Shown here: positions 48,630 to 59,096 of the stretch, in pieces | Layout: the number at the start of each line of letters is the position of its first letter | How positions within the stretch are numbered: position 1 is the first letter of the stretch | Assembly: GCA_963921935.1 (NCBI GenBank) | Contig: OY998176.1 | Location: 88,972,910-89,036,909, forward strand | Source: Galeruca laticollis | Taxonomy: Eukaryota; Arthropoda; Insecta; Coleoptera; Chrysomelidae | Direction of reading: 5' to 3' | Length of the DNA: 64,000 nt | Program-made: the position numbers and the translations under genes | The notes under the pieces: model-generated | The model's input: the letters and a program-made list of their open reading frames with translations, nothing else | Databases searched by the model: none | What the model was told of the DNA's origin: nothing

Positions 48630-49015
48630 ATTTGTCAGGATTCATCGGATGATTCTGATTTTTTATGTGAAGTTGATGAATCTTTCAAAGTATCTGAGAC
48701 AAAATGTGCTTTGATCAAGAAGGACAAGGCTGAAAATGACTTTATCTTTGAGTCTCTAACAGAAGTGAGAAGGAAAATTGTAAAAGTAATTGTAGGACAA
48801 TTTGTACGATTATGTTCGGAAAGAGAAAATGAGTTAGGAAAGGCGTATGAAGTGAAATTAATCAAGAATTACCGCCAGCATAATAATATTTGCATATTTC
48901 CTGAGGCTGACGATATTGGTGTTATATATTAGAAGGAGGTAATGGGTGCTTTACCTAAATTTAAAGAACTACGCAATGGGAAAATCTTATTCCTGCATTT
49001 AAAAGATTTTAATTA
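48630..49015 (+). pseudogene. Gene-like fragment right of the TIR transposon
   Basis: A ~100-codon open frame to 48932: SSDDSDFLCEVDES, then a charged region, RRKIVKVIVGQFVRLCSERE and FPEADDIGVIY. A TAG follows, and ~25 more plausible codons run to ~49015. It starts at the transposon's ATTT duplication, so its upstream part should be the fragment at 43690-43838. The two halves are not in the same frame across the junction, so an additional indel or wrong frame choice is likely. The product is not recognised. Confidence 0.45.
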
Positions 49016-50075
49016 TTAATTTTTCTTAAATAAGAAGCAAATTATTGCATTTAGTTTCGACCTAAAAGTTTGGTTTTATTATCCTTATTTTTAATTGAAA
49101 CCAAATAGCGGCTTATCACTGTTAATGATAACAATGAGTGAAACTCCAAATAAAGAAATAAGAAAATTCAAGAATAAGCTTCTAACTTAATTCTTAAGCA
49201 ATATAATTTCGTTTTTATTTCTATTTATATAGTTTAATAAAAACATTACATTTTTATTGTAAAATTAGAAATTTTCTTATGAATACTTAAAAGTCTAAAA
49301 CATTCCTAATCTCTTCAAAATTATACTCTATATAAGCTATTTGTTATTAGATTAATGTAGAGAATGAAAATAAGAATAATACAATGGGAGTTTTGTTTTA
49401 CATTACCCCATCCATTGTTACAGTAGTATCACTTTGCCTTGTTAATCATTTCTCTGCCCCGTTTATTGCGGTAAACTCAAATAAAGCCTCTTTCTCAAAA
49501 TCAGCTGAATAGTTCCTAATAACAATGGTGTATTTTTTTAGGATTTATTCAGTATGTGTCCACATGCACTAGTAATAGTATACTATTATATATTTAACTA
49601 AAATCAAATTATCTGGGAGATACGAATTTTGATTTGTTAGCTTTCCACTTTACTCTACTCTCCCCTATGATACGAAATGTACGAATATAATAGTTGGTCC
49701 TATACCTAGGCTGCGAAATACCTTTTTAGCGTTACCAAAGAAAAGTTATCGTCTAGGCAGGATAATCTTGAGGCCATGGTATACAAATATATTATTGCTT
49801 TAAAATCAACAGCAGCTCAATATAGCAGCCTTGCTATGGAAATAACAATGTTTGAATATATACAAATACGAATTTGGCTGTCCATGAAAAAAACGTAGGT
49901 ATGTCTGATATTGTGATATTTCAGTATCTTGAACTCCTCCTGTAATGAAATCACTCTTAGACTCAATATTGTTCTATCATCGTTATTATTCGAATACCAT
50001 TAGTATCAACTTATATAATGTACGAGTATATATCAAGTTATTTTTGCTTCAGAATCTTTGAAAGGTAATCATAAA
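49016..50075. other. No recognised gene
   Basis: AT-rich sequence with no domain, array or terminal repeat seen. Confidence 0.45.
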
Positions 50076-50079
50076 AATA

Positions 50080-50535
50080 ATGATTATCGTACTACAGAGG
50101 ACGTTAGGTATATTCTCACACTACTCTAGAGGGATTCCTCGATTCTATCAGAAAATCCATAATTTTATGAGCACCAAAATATTTCATTTGTTATCTTCAG
50201 CTAAATCTGATTTTGAAAACAAGAAGAAGGATACTATTGAGTCTGTTGTGACGTTTAGCGTTCCTGATATAACTCTTGTGGTGGAAACTGATGCATCTTA
50301 TCATGCTGTAGGTGCTTGCATAAGCCAATTGAAATAACTACTTGCTTTTTCACATGAATATTGTCAATTAGTGAACAGCGACATTCAGCAATTGGAAAAG
50401 AAGTATATGTAATAGTAGAATTTTTTAAGAAGGGGTGGCATTACCTTATTGGGAAGAAGTTCACTTTGATTACCAATCAGAACAATTTTAAACCCGTAAA
50501 TCAATTTACAAGAAAACAGTAACAAGATAAAGTAA
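50080..50535 (+). pseudogene. Ty3/Gypsy-like RT end and RNase H fragment
   Basis: The 85-codon ORF at 50080-50337 matches the RT-RNase H junction of Gypsy-type pol: a degraded RRFLG..YR-type start (LGIFSHYSRGIPRFYQKI) and ETDASYHAVGACISQ, with the first RNase H Asp. After a stop and shift, ~50375-50515 continues with AIGKEVYVIVEFFKKGWHYL, including the Glu position, and GKKFTLITNQ, where the usual Asp is Asn. It is truncated on both sides and no LTR was identified. Confidence 0.8.
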
Positions 50536-51550
50536 CAAGAATGTCCACAGCGAGTTTATTGTTGGTTTCTAATAGATACTAAATGCTCGTGAGGTAGATA
50601 TGTATATTTTTTCGCTAATTCTCGAACGAAGTCACAGAAATTTGCACGTTTTTATATTGCGTTGCAACGCGAGAGATAATTCAATACTTCAGGTAAATCG
50701 TAATTTACCCGGTTTTAAGTTTAAAATTGATATACTTTGATACTAGTTGAGAGAGATTCGTTGATCTAGATATAGTTTTCACGCACAATGTATTCATTCG
50801 AACGCGAGTGATTGTCACACATTTTTATGTCGACCGATCGCGAGTGGTTTAAGTTCTGAATTTCTTGATGTTGAGAAACTGACTGTTCTGTAAATGGTTA
50901 ATTTCTGTAGATATATAGGGTCACAAATTTTGGGAGTAAAACAACCTGGTACTGGCTACAACTGTTTCAGTTGAATGGTGATATCTTTGAGATAAAGTTA
51001 ATTACCCACCACTTACCGTGAAGCGATAAATAGTGTTCTTTTTATGTCAATTCATAAGACATTTATTTCGAATACTTGAGATTCAGTTATTCATTGTGTA
51101 GGGGTTTGAAATATTGTTCACAGTGCTAATCGAAGGATCGTAGATCACTCAAAGATATTTGTTGTCGCATATTATTGGTTTTGGAAAGCTCCATAATCTG
51201 TATTTTATAAAAAGATCGTAAGGTTCATTTGAATCATTTGAAATTCAATTGTTTGGTTTCGTGTTGAGAAGGAACCTAGAAACTAAATTTTCTTTAATCA
51301 CGCGCGTTTAGGACCATTGAAGAAATGACTATGGGTTTAAAGTTACAATACACATTCAAACTTGTCCGAGTAATGTGAAAGTTCTTGCGATTGATTTATC
51401 ATCGTGATATATACAGCAAGTCATATCACAACAATGTGCTCACCAGATGCTGAATGTAAGCACAGTTGAAACAACTTTTTACAAATAAAGACGTGCAATG
51501 TAAAACATCAGTAAGGTACATTCACATTCCACAACAATAGAAAATTTACC
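50536..51550. other. No recognised gene
   Basis: AT-rich, with no domain recognised. It may hold the decayed rest of the Gypsy copy. Confidence 0.4.
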
Positions 51551-51676
51551 TACATGAAATTGACTGTCTCGACCCTTACTTCGTGGAATATGCTCATATT
51601 GTTGTTTTTAAATGAAACTCACGGTCTCTAGTTAATTCCACAATAAAATAAAAGTTATTGATAATTCTAAAAAATT

Positions 51677-51710
51677 GACAATTGTTTCGATAAATCAATA
51701 TCATCGTCAG
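51677..51710 (-). ncRNA. Candidate hammerhead ribozyme core (left arm)
   Basis: Minus strand: CTGACGA (51710-51704), then a hairpin GATA-loop-TATC after one extra T, GAAAC (51688-51684), a four-base AATT loop, and GTC (51679-51677). This follows CUGANGA, stem II, GAAA, short stem III (AC/GT) and the NUH cleavage triplet. Stem I could form AAT/ATT, an internal loop and AGAA/TTCT. The extra T at the base of stem II departs from the standard core. Hammerhead motifs are known in Penelope-like elements. Confidence 0.5.
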
Positions 51711-51971
51711 AATGACAGAAGTTACATTTCATTTTATGCCTACCTGATGTTTAGTAGTTATTTCTGGCTAGACCAAGAAGTAACCTAACTTGTGATTGGC
51801 TTAATATATGTTTATTGAAAAAAGAAGAAGATGTGATATTACAAATATTGAAGCTTAGATATTATTAGTCCTATGGTGATATCCTGGATATCATTTTCCC
51901 AATTAAGATCAGTATAACTGTGCAATGATATAGAAAACCAGGAAAACTATATCTGCTGATCTTTACAATTT

Positions 51972-52343
51972 TCACTTAAGAAGACAGTTTATTAGTGGAG
52001 AACTCCCTAGATTTAACTGTTCATTGACAACTTCATATTGTGGGTTTCTTGAATGTCTTCTAATTTCCAGTTCTTCAAGGAAATCCAGTTCTTGTTTCTT
52101 TTCACAAATATGCAGCACTTCTAGTTCTGTGTTAGGGGTCAATGAATGATTGGTGTCAAGTAGATGTTTTGCGTAGTGGGATTTATTTGGTTGTTTTAAT
52201 CTGTATGCTCGTAAGTGCTCACTGTATCGTATTTCAAAATTCTCAAGGGTCTGACCCAAATAGATAGCATTACATTCTGGACATTTGAGTTTATATATAC
52301 CTGACTTCTTTAATAGTGGTATTTTTGTTTTTACATTTAACAA
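51972..52343 (-). CDS. GIY-YIG endonuclease domain, Penelope-like (left copy)
   Basis: Open frame of 123 codons on the minus strand. It holds the GIY-YIG nuclease domain of a Penelope-like polyprotein, which nicks DNA during retrotransposition. Motifs: SGIYKLKCPECNAIYLGQT (GIY, then YLG for YIG, with a Cys pair between), then FEIRYSEHL with the conserved Arg and Glu/His. It ends with a stop at the C-terminus typical of the family (NCLLK). Upstream codons in the same frame (52344-52438) continue the linker before the loop. It is not a gene by itself, because the RT is missing. Confidence 0.88.
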   Translation of the reverse strand: MLNVKTKIPLLKKSGIYKLKCPECNAIYLGQTLENFEIRYSEHLRAYRLKQPNKSHYAKHLLDTNHSLTPNTELEVLHICEKKQELDFLEELEIRRHSRNPQYEVVNEQLNLGSSPLINCLLK

Positions 52344-52448
52344 TTTTGTACTAACGTTACTTTCTGTTTTAAAAGGAATTGTTGTATTCGTTGCTGAAGA
52401 TATTATCTTTGAAATATTATTAGAAACATTTCCTGCATTTAGACAAAT

Positions 52449-53043
52449 AGCAACATCTAACGGTTATCCATTAGATATGATATATAAGCTAATTAGTAAA
52501 AAAGAAGAAAAAGTGGCATTACAACTAATATATCCTGAATAAGCTGATGAAATTAAAACTTATGAAACCATCACATATGCAGGAAATATTTCTAATAATA
52601 TTTCGAAGATAATATCTTCAGCAACGAATACAACAATTTCTTTTAAAACAGAAAGTACCGTTAGCACAAAATTGTTAAATGTAAAAACAAAAATACCACT
52701 TTTAAAGAAGTCAGGTATATATAAACTCAAATGTCCAGAATGTAATGCTGTCTATTTGGGTCAAACCCTTAGGAATTTTGAAATACGATACAGTGAGCAC
52801 TTACGAGCATACAGATTAAAACAACCAGATAAATCCCACTACGCAAAACATCTACTTGACACCAATCATTTATTGACACCTAACACAGAACTAGACGTGC
52901 TGCATATTTGTGAAAAGAAACAAGAACTGGATTTCCTTGAAGAACTGGAAATTAGAAGACGTTTAAAAAACCCACAATATGAAGTTGTCAATGAACAGTT
53001 AAATCTAGGGAGTTCTCCACTAATAAACTGTCTTCTTAAGTGA
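52449..53043 (+). pseudogene. Penelope-like linker and GIY-YIG endonuclease (right copy)
   Basis: Same domain as the left copy, plus more of the upstream linker. ~52449-52542 gives ATSNGYPLDMIYKLISKK, the NGYP linker motif of Penelope-like proteins, then TAA at 52540-52542. In the same frame YAGNISNNISKII follows, then the nuclease (52672-53043) with SGIYKLKCPECNAVYLGQT and FEIRYSEHL. The protein differs from the left copy at only a few residues, so the pair arose or was homogenised recently relative to the rest of the window. A single stop and the missing RT make it non-functional. Confidence 0.88.
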
Positions 53044-53304
53044 TAATTGTAAAGATCAGCAGATATAGTTTTCCTGGTTTTCAATATCATTGCACAGTTA
53101 TACTGATCTTAATTGGGAAAATGATATCCAGGATATCACCATAGGGCTAATAATATCTAGGCTTCAATATTTGTAATATCACATCTTCTTCTTTTTTCTA
53201 TAAACATATATTAAGCCAATCACAAGTTAGGTTACTTCTTGGTCTAGCCAAAAATAACTACTAAACATCAGGTAGGCATAATATGAAATGTAACTTCTGT
53301 CATT

Positions 53305-53338
53305 CTGACGATGATATTGATTTATCGAAACAATTGTC
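53305..53338 (+). ncRNA. Candidate hammerhead ribozyme core (right arm)
   Basis: Mirror copy of the left-arm candidate: CTGACGA at 53305-53311, GATA/TATC stem II, GAAAC at 53327-53331 and GTC at 53336-53338. It lies ~260 bp downstream of the GIY-YIG stop codon, within the 3' region, which is the sort of place where Penelope-associated hammerheads occur. The predicted cut would fall after C53338. Confidence 0.5.
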
Positions 53339-53446
53339 AATTTTTTAGAATTTTCAATAACTCTTATCATATTGTGGAATGAACTAGAGACCGTGAGTTT
53401 CATTTAAAAACACTAATTTACCTACAGTTTTCAAAATACTCTCATT

Positions 53447-53700
53447 CTACTTGTTTCAAAGTACTGTTTTAAATGGAACTGTTTCCAGATAATTCCACAA
53501 TATATTGATAAAATGTTCAAAATTTCTAAGAAATTCGGCAATGGTTTCGATACTAAATATCATCATCAAATGAAATGTAACTTCTGTCATTCTGACGATG
53601 ATATTTGGCATCGAAACAATTGTCAAATTTCTTAAAGGTTTTAATATTTTATATTGTGGAATTATCTTAGAAACATTTAGTATCATTTGAAACAGTAGCA
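53447..53700. repeat. ~250-bp imperfect palindrome of Penelope 3' sequence
   Basis: Arms 53447-~53572 and ~53590-53700 pair imperfectly. Shared pieces are AAATATCATC(G/A)TC, GGTTTCGAT or TTGTTTCGATG, AATTCCACAATAT and GTTTCAAA. It repeats the 3' part of the Penelope-like arms next to it, at higher divergence, and includes the third hammerhead-like core. Confidence 0.75.
53592..53624 (+). ncRNA. Candidate hammerhead ribozyme core (third copy)
   Basis: CTGACGA at 53592-53598, GAAAC at 53613-53617 and GTC at 53622-53624. Stem II here can pair GAT/ATC, or CGATG/CATCG if core bases are included. A decayed fourth copy on the minus strand (~53570-53535) has GAAAC but GCC instead of GTC and a changed CTGA. 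Stem I pairing is weaker than in the first two. Confidence 0.4.
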
Positions 53701-54190
53701 AAATTACCAAAAATGTGGTACTTCAAGAATCGTAGCACCCGTTGTACCGACTCTAGTGAGATGAAAATCAATAGGGTTCATCTATTAGACGCCCTGAACA
53801 TCATTAAATTGGACACTTATATATACATGGAGGCTGTATCGTGCTTACAAACCGAAATTATCACAAAAATTACATGAATGTGGTACTTTAAGTACCATAG
53901 CACCCGTTGTACTGGCTCTGGTGAACTGAAAATCAATAGGGTTCATCTGTGAGATGCCCTGCACAATATTCAATAATAAAATTGATGACTTGTTGCAGTC
54001 CGCAGGCTGTATCGTGCTAACAAGACATGTTACGAAAAGTGGCCGACGACGACGACATACATACACGATTTTTTTGTCTAAAAACCGTTTTTTCATGTTC
54101 TTCTTGCTGGAAAACGAAAAATAGCTCGATTTTTTTCCAAAATTCCAACCTTTTTGGGGTAAACCAATACTTTCCTCGCGTATTATTGTG
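53700..54190 (-). repeat. ~172-bp minisatellite, two units, with GAC microsatellite
   Basis: Reverse-complement relative of 12471-13435. The unit marks GGCTGTATCGTGCT end at ~54018 and ~53845 and are 172 bp apart; AATCAATAGGGTTCATCT occurs in each unit. The (GAC)n run is at 54044-54056, followed by a shared segment ending CCTCGCGTATTATTG at ~54190. Only two units are present here, against four in the other locus. Confidence 0.85.
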
Positions 54191-55310
54191 TTTAGAAACA
54201 TAACAAAACATTTCTTTGATTGTATGTTTTTTAGATAGTTTTTGTTTATATTTCTTATATCCACTCGTTATTTCCATGTCTATATACACCTCTAATTTGA
54301 ATCAATCCATAGACATCTTTGATTCTATGAAAATGCGTTTAGAAAAATCGTTTTACATACCACTATTTTATCAAATTTGGAAAAAACCTCATGATACAGA
54401 TGTAATTGGAATTTTATTTGCACACCAGTAAATTTCGAACCATTTAATCAATTCAACTATCCACTAAAATCTTTCATCGATTTCATAATTCCAATTTTAA
54501 TTAAATTTCACTTTTTATACAAAACGTAAACTCACAAATTTCTCATATCTATCTCATATATCTTTCATCTTTGATATGAAATAATGAAGGGAAGCACCTG
54601 GAGCAGTTGCCCCGTTTATTTAATTTTCGTTACATCCCTTTCCAATTTGTTCTTCACATTTAACCTGTTTTTTTATCCAATTAACCTGTTATCGATGCCG
54701 CCTAAGTAGTAGCCCATCTTTTTAATGAATTGAAAGCTTTCTTCGTTAAAACCACGCTCAGGCAGTTTTTATCTCGAATTTTTGTAGTTCAAGATCAGAG
54801 ATGGGGTAAACAAGATGATGAAAAACTTTTAAGAGGCCAAAAAATATATACGATTTTATGGTTATAATGAAAAATAATGATGAGTACAACAAAAAACACT
54901 CGGAAGCACAGTAATATCATGATTTTATATAATTTTTTTATTTATTTAACAACAGTTCTTTATTATGAGTTGTTTCCACGCTTTTTTTTAACCCTATTGA
55001 GAAAATTTTATGTAATGAACTAAGATTGAAAACAACAATCAGTAATTTTTTTTTAATTTTGCAGATGTAATAAACATAACCTCAATTAAAAACGTAGAAA
55101 ACTAGTGTAAAGCCAGATGCCTATTCTGATAGCCGATGAGTACACATCGCTTATCGATACTTAAATAACTCATTAACTTCAAATCGAAATACGCGTGTTT
55201 CTCTGTATATTGTGAAAAAGTAGTAAATCAAAGAACAATTAACACGTGAACTTTTACAAAATTTGTGATTGACCTTATGAACAATTAAAGATAATTAATT
55301 TCAAAAGTTT
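54191..55310. other. No recognised gene
   Basis: AT-rich with no recognisable domain. It ends at the leader of the I-like gag. Confidence 0.45.
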
Positions 55311-55316
55311 CATAAA

Positions 55317-56160
55317 ATGAGTACTTATAATTCTACTAGTGGCGTAACATCGAATCAGGTAACTGTTATTACCGATTAAATATTCCCAAGTGTCCATACA
55401 GGACCTTTGTCTTCTTCTATCCAGGGATATTTACAAAATTTTCCAAATGTTGCAGTCTTCTGTTGCTGCCGCTCAAACAAAACCTCCCCTACCAACCTTA
55501 CCTAGAAGAGAGAGCAATCAACATGCATGTCATAGCCAATAACACCCTCACTGAATATATTAAATATGTAGGAGAAATTGTCATCCCCAAAAACGCAGGC
55601 CTTGCCTCTAGAATCTGAAACAACCGCATATGCATCTATTTAAGTTCTACTTCTGTTGTCAATAGTCTACTCAAAGCATATTATACTATATATATTGAAT
55701 CCACTTTTCGTCACTCTATAATAGAAAAAGCTTGGAAATATATCGTTCTTCACTTAGCCTCTCCTGTTTCATTCGTGAAATGTTGCATACCGGATGATAA
55801 CTACACTACACACTACAAACATCCCTTTAAGTTACATTCGATAATACTCGTTATAGAATCTTTATATCCACTGATAAACTGGAAAGTTATTTATGTAAAC
55901 ATTCTGGACACATCGCCGAGTCTTGCACCAATTCACCTAGTACTGAAATTAAAAATCCTCCACCCCCATCTCCCATACCGCAAACAACTTTAACACATGC
56001 TGATAATCTACCTCGATGTAACAGTCGGAGTGTACCTGTCAAATATAATCAGTTTAATTTGATACTTACTGATCAAGGCAGAAAAAAGTTCGACGACTGT
56101 TTAACTGAGCTAAAGAGTCAGGCAACTGGGAGCCTTATGGAACTGTTCTTACAATCTACA
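55317..56160 (+). pseudogene. I-like retrotransposon ORF1 (gag-like) remnant
   Basis: The ATG at 55317 is followed by an early TAA. Later frames give gag-like pieces: a stretch with WKYIVLHLASPVSFVKCCIPDD (~55730-55800), then CKHSGHIAESC (~55893-55926), a zinc knuckle lacking one Cys, and a Pro-rich stretch. The layout matches the ORF1 of the better-preserved I-like element at 41 kb. It ends at ~56160, where a different retrotransposon begins. Confidence 0.65.
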
Positions 56161-56164
56161 ACAA

Positions 56165-56955
56165 AGGAATAAGAAAGGCGAAGCGGGTGTCTTGGAAGAA
56201 GTTCTGTGAGAGTATATCTGGTATAACTCGCAGTACCAGAATACACGATATAGGGTCCGTAAAGCGATCAGATGGCACTTTCACGACCTCTATAAAATAA
56301 ACGTTAGAACTTTTGTTTAAAACAACTTTCCTGGAAGTTCAAATCTGGATCACAATCGACCTACCCACTTGGAGAGTACAAGGCTGCCCAAAAAGAACGA
56401 TTGGTAGGTCGCCAAGGAAATTATCACAGCACCGGCAATTGAATGGGCAATAAAATCATTTCTGACCTTTAAGTGTCCCGGCGAGAGTGGCATTTTTCCA
56501 GCTCTGCTACAAAACGGACTGGAATTACTCTCACCCATCCTCTTTAAAGTGTAAAGAGCTAGTCTGTAGTGGAATCATATACCACCCGGTTGGTTGGTTG
56601 GGGGCTAGGGTAGCATATATACCGAAAGTGGGCCGCACAGTCTCACATCCTAAATCGGTTAGACCTATTAGCCTAACATCTTCCTTGCTTGAAACAGTAC
56701 TGGATTGCTAGATCAGGCGGGTAACATTATACAATTCCCCCTGAGCATCCACCAGTACGCTTATCAAACTGGCAAATCAACAGATTTAGGGTTGGGAAAA
56801 TCACACAATCCCTTAACAATAAGGAGATTGCGGTGGCCATTTCTTTTGAGATTGAAGCAGCATCTGACAATGCACTATCGGCTTCCATTGATTCAGCTTT
56901 GGCTGGAAAGGACATTAAACCAACGATTAATAGCATTAAAACTATTCCGATGTAA
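56165..56955 (+). pseudogene. Second non-LTR retrotransposon RT fragment
   Basis: RT-region remnant with a character different from the flanking I-like pieces. It contains RKAKRVSWKKFCESISG (linker), GARVAYIPKVGRTVSHPKS and RPISLTSSLLETVLD (RT fingers), IHQYAYQTGKSTD, and SLNNKEIAVAISFEIEAASDNA, where FDIEGAFDN-type residues are altered. It is interrupted by frameshifts and truncated before the catalytic YADD. It is placed between I-like ORF1 and ORF2 pieces, so it may have inserted there, but no target duplication was identified. Confidence 0.75.
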
Positions 56956-58027
56956 CAGTACACCTGAAAACCTCATTAATCTCAATAAAGCCAGAGCAAA
57001 ATTAAAATTCATTATTAAAAAATTCTACTGGAGCAGCTGACTCGTCTTGAAGCGGAAATAGAAACTCCAGTCAAATCTGGGAAAAGATTAAAAATATTGA
57101 AAGAAGCAAATATAATGATCATCAAATAGCAAAGACCAAAGCTGTAAACTTCGAAACAAAATTTCGAAGTAAATTACTCCCAAACCTTACAAATACATAC
57201 ACTAAATATATCTTCAATTCCATTAAGTCAAGATATAGATTTTCTCAACTTGCTTTTCTCTCTCCAATAACTTATTGCTGCGTTAAAATTGTGCATGAAT
57301 TCTACTGCTGCTCTTGATGATCTTAGGCTAGCAAAAACTCTTGGAAATGTTACTGGTCCTCTGACATATTTCCAATCCTCTGGCGACTATCCATTTCAAT
57401 TCCCTTGATAATACCTAATCAGCCACCAACCTCCTGCAAGTTCTACAGGCCTATTTCATTAACTTTCACAATGTGCAAAATCATAGTAAAAATCATCAAT
57501 AAGAGATAAGAGATATGGTACTTAGATAAATACAACATTATATCAAAAGACCAATCTGTATTTCGGGGGCATAGGTCAACAAAAGACAATTTGATAATGT
57601 TGCAGACACATATCTCCACCACTTTAAACAAAAAAAACAAAAAATTATACTTGCAACATTCGATATAGAAGGTGCATTCGTACCAATAAATAGAAATGTT
57701 ATACTTGAGAATCTAATACATTACAATATTCATGGAAATATATTCAATTACATCAAAACTTTTTATCGTTAAAATCTTTCAAAGTATCTGTTAATGGTAT
57801 CTCTTTATCACCATTCAATCAAACCGACGGAGTACCTCAAGGCACTGTACTCAGTCCCACTCTTTTTCAACCATGTAACAAATTACCTCTATGCTCTAGT
57901 TTCACTGCTACTATTAGATGTACTATGTACTCCTATGACTTAGTATTATATTGTCACGGACAGTCAGTGTCTACTACCTGCTCTCTGATTCAACATGCTG
58001 TGAATACCCTGTCCAACAAGACAACAT
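56955..58027 (+). pseudogene. I-like retrotransposon ORF2, RT part
   Basis: Begins in the linker (TPENLINLNKARAKLKFIIKK). Then YRPISLTFTMCKIIVKIINKR (~57450), a GF.RGHRSTKDN-like segment (SVFRGHRSTKDNLIMLQTHI, ~57555), ATFDIEGAF (~57660), GVPQGTVLSPTLF (~57830) and YSYDLVLYC (~57935), where the catalytic YADD has become YSYD. Frameshifts separate these. The frame is interrupted at ~58028 by a ~1.07-kb insertion and resumes at ~59097. Confidence 0.8.
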
Positions 58028-59096
58028 TGTTAAGGGTTACTGTTCAAGATTAGAAAATCTTGGAATATATTGTTTACGATGCTTTTAAAAATATGTAATA
58101 TATTTGTATGTTACTTCTTTACGTCATTGTATATATTTGCGGCGTAAACTCATTTCAGTTGCTAGCGCTGTAAAAATGTGTTAAATAATTGATAGATCTT
58201 TTGTATTGTTGTAAATTCAAAGGGTAGTTACACTATATTCGCAGCTTTTGTTAAATACTTTTAAAATATCACGTTTCTCAATAATAATTGTGAATAGGTT
58301 TGTTGGAGCATTGAAATAACACATTTTGAAAGTCGTGAGAGACATATTGTCGCATTGTGTTGGAAATCCTATAGTTAAAAATTTAGGAAAATGTCAGGTT
58401 TCACAATATTATCTATTCTGTTGTGAAAACCCTAAAGCAAAACTCAAATTGTAACTTATTGTCACTTTGTGCGTGAATTTTTATGGTAGATGGTCGGAAG
58501 CCTGTAATAAACATTCGAATAACATTTCTGAGTGAAAAGGTTACAATAGGAGGGTCTTGCTATTGGAGCATTCAATAGAAATTGAAATATCTATTGAAGA
58601 CATCCATTGTTGATTCTTGTTGATGATCCCGGCGAGGCAAATGATACTGGCTAATAGGAAATGTTTATTTCCTTTTAGTCAACTCAATCCACGAGTAAAC
58701 ACGCCTTTTGCAGATTTCTATTTAACACGTCTTACAACGTGAAGGAATCAGTTGACTACTCATCGAAGCGAGTTCAAGACTCAATAACGAAATCAGTTTA
58801 CTACTCATCGAATTGAGTTCAACACTCAATAACGAAATCAGTTCAGTACTCATCGAAGCGAGTTCACCACTCAATAACGAAATCAGTTACCTACTCATCG
58901 AAGCGAGTTCAACACTCAATAACGAAATCAGTTCAATACTCAAGTTATTTCACAACGAAATCAGTTCAATACTCAAGTTCATAACTTTGTACCATTCTTG
59001 TAAATTTGTGCATGGTAAATTATTAATTTCGACAATAATTTTGCCAAATTAAGATTATTTATCTAGTTGTATGTCAACGCCAGTCGACGAAGTTCA
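58028..59096. mobile_element. ~1.07-kb LTR-like insertion
   Basis: It separates the RT core from the RT thumb of the I-like element. Candidate termini are TGTTAAGGG (58028) and GAAGTTCA (59096), giving TG...CA, with near-matching flanks ACAT (58024-58027) and ACTT (59097-59100). No coding motif was recognised inside. It carries the 45-bp minisatellite. A solo LTR is a reasonable reading, but the flanks differ by one base and the ends could be a few bases off. Confidence 0.4.
58741..58985 (+). repeat. 45-bp minisatellite (15 codons per unit)
   Basis: Units of CTCAATAACGAAATCAGTT followed by a variable TACTCATCGAAGCGAGTTCA phrase. About five units are present, the last ones shortened. Because 45 is divisible by three, the array stays open in one frame, which creates an ORF (58813-59052) with repeats of LNNEISSVLIEASS. 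This is more likely a by-product of the unit length than a real protein. Confidence 0.85.

Larger units (their letters stand above)
51604..53411. mobile_element. Inverted pair of Penelope-like element 3' ends
   Basis: Two 835-bp arms (51604-52438 and 52577-53411) form a nearly perfect inverted repeat around a 138-bp loop. Each arm contains the end of a Penelope-like reverse-transcriptase polyprotein (linker, then GIY-YIG endonuclease) followed by a 3' region, oriented outward. The RT domain itself is absent. Penelope-like elements are known for partial copies joined in tandem or inverted order, which fits. The outer ends share the arm sequence of the palindrome at 13646-13737. The loop carries the upstream linker of the right copy only. 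Confidence 0.92.

Noticed and set aside
54017..54289. 90-codon minus-strand ORF with an SSSS run
   Set aside because: It is made by the GAC microsatellite and adjoining repeat; the related block at 12.5 kb does not keep the frame.
58813..59052. 79-codon repetitive ORF as a protein
   Set aside because: Explained by a 45-bp minisatellite whose length keeps one frame open by default.
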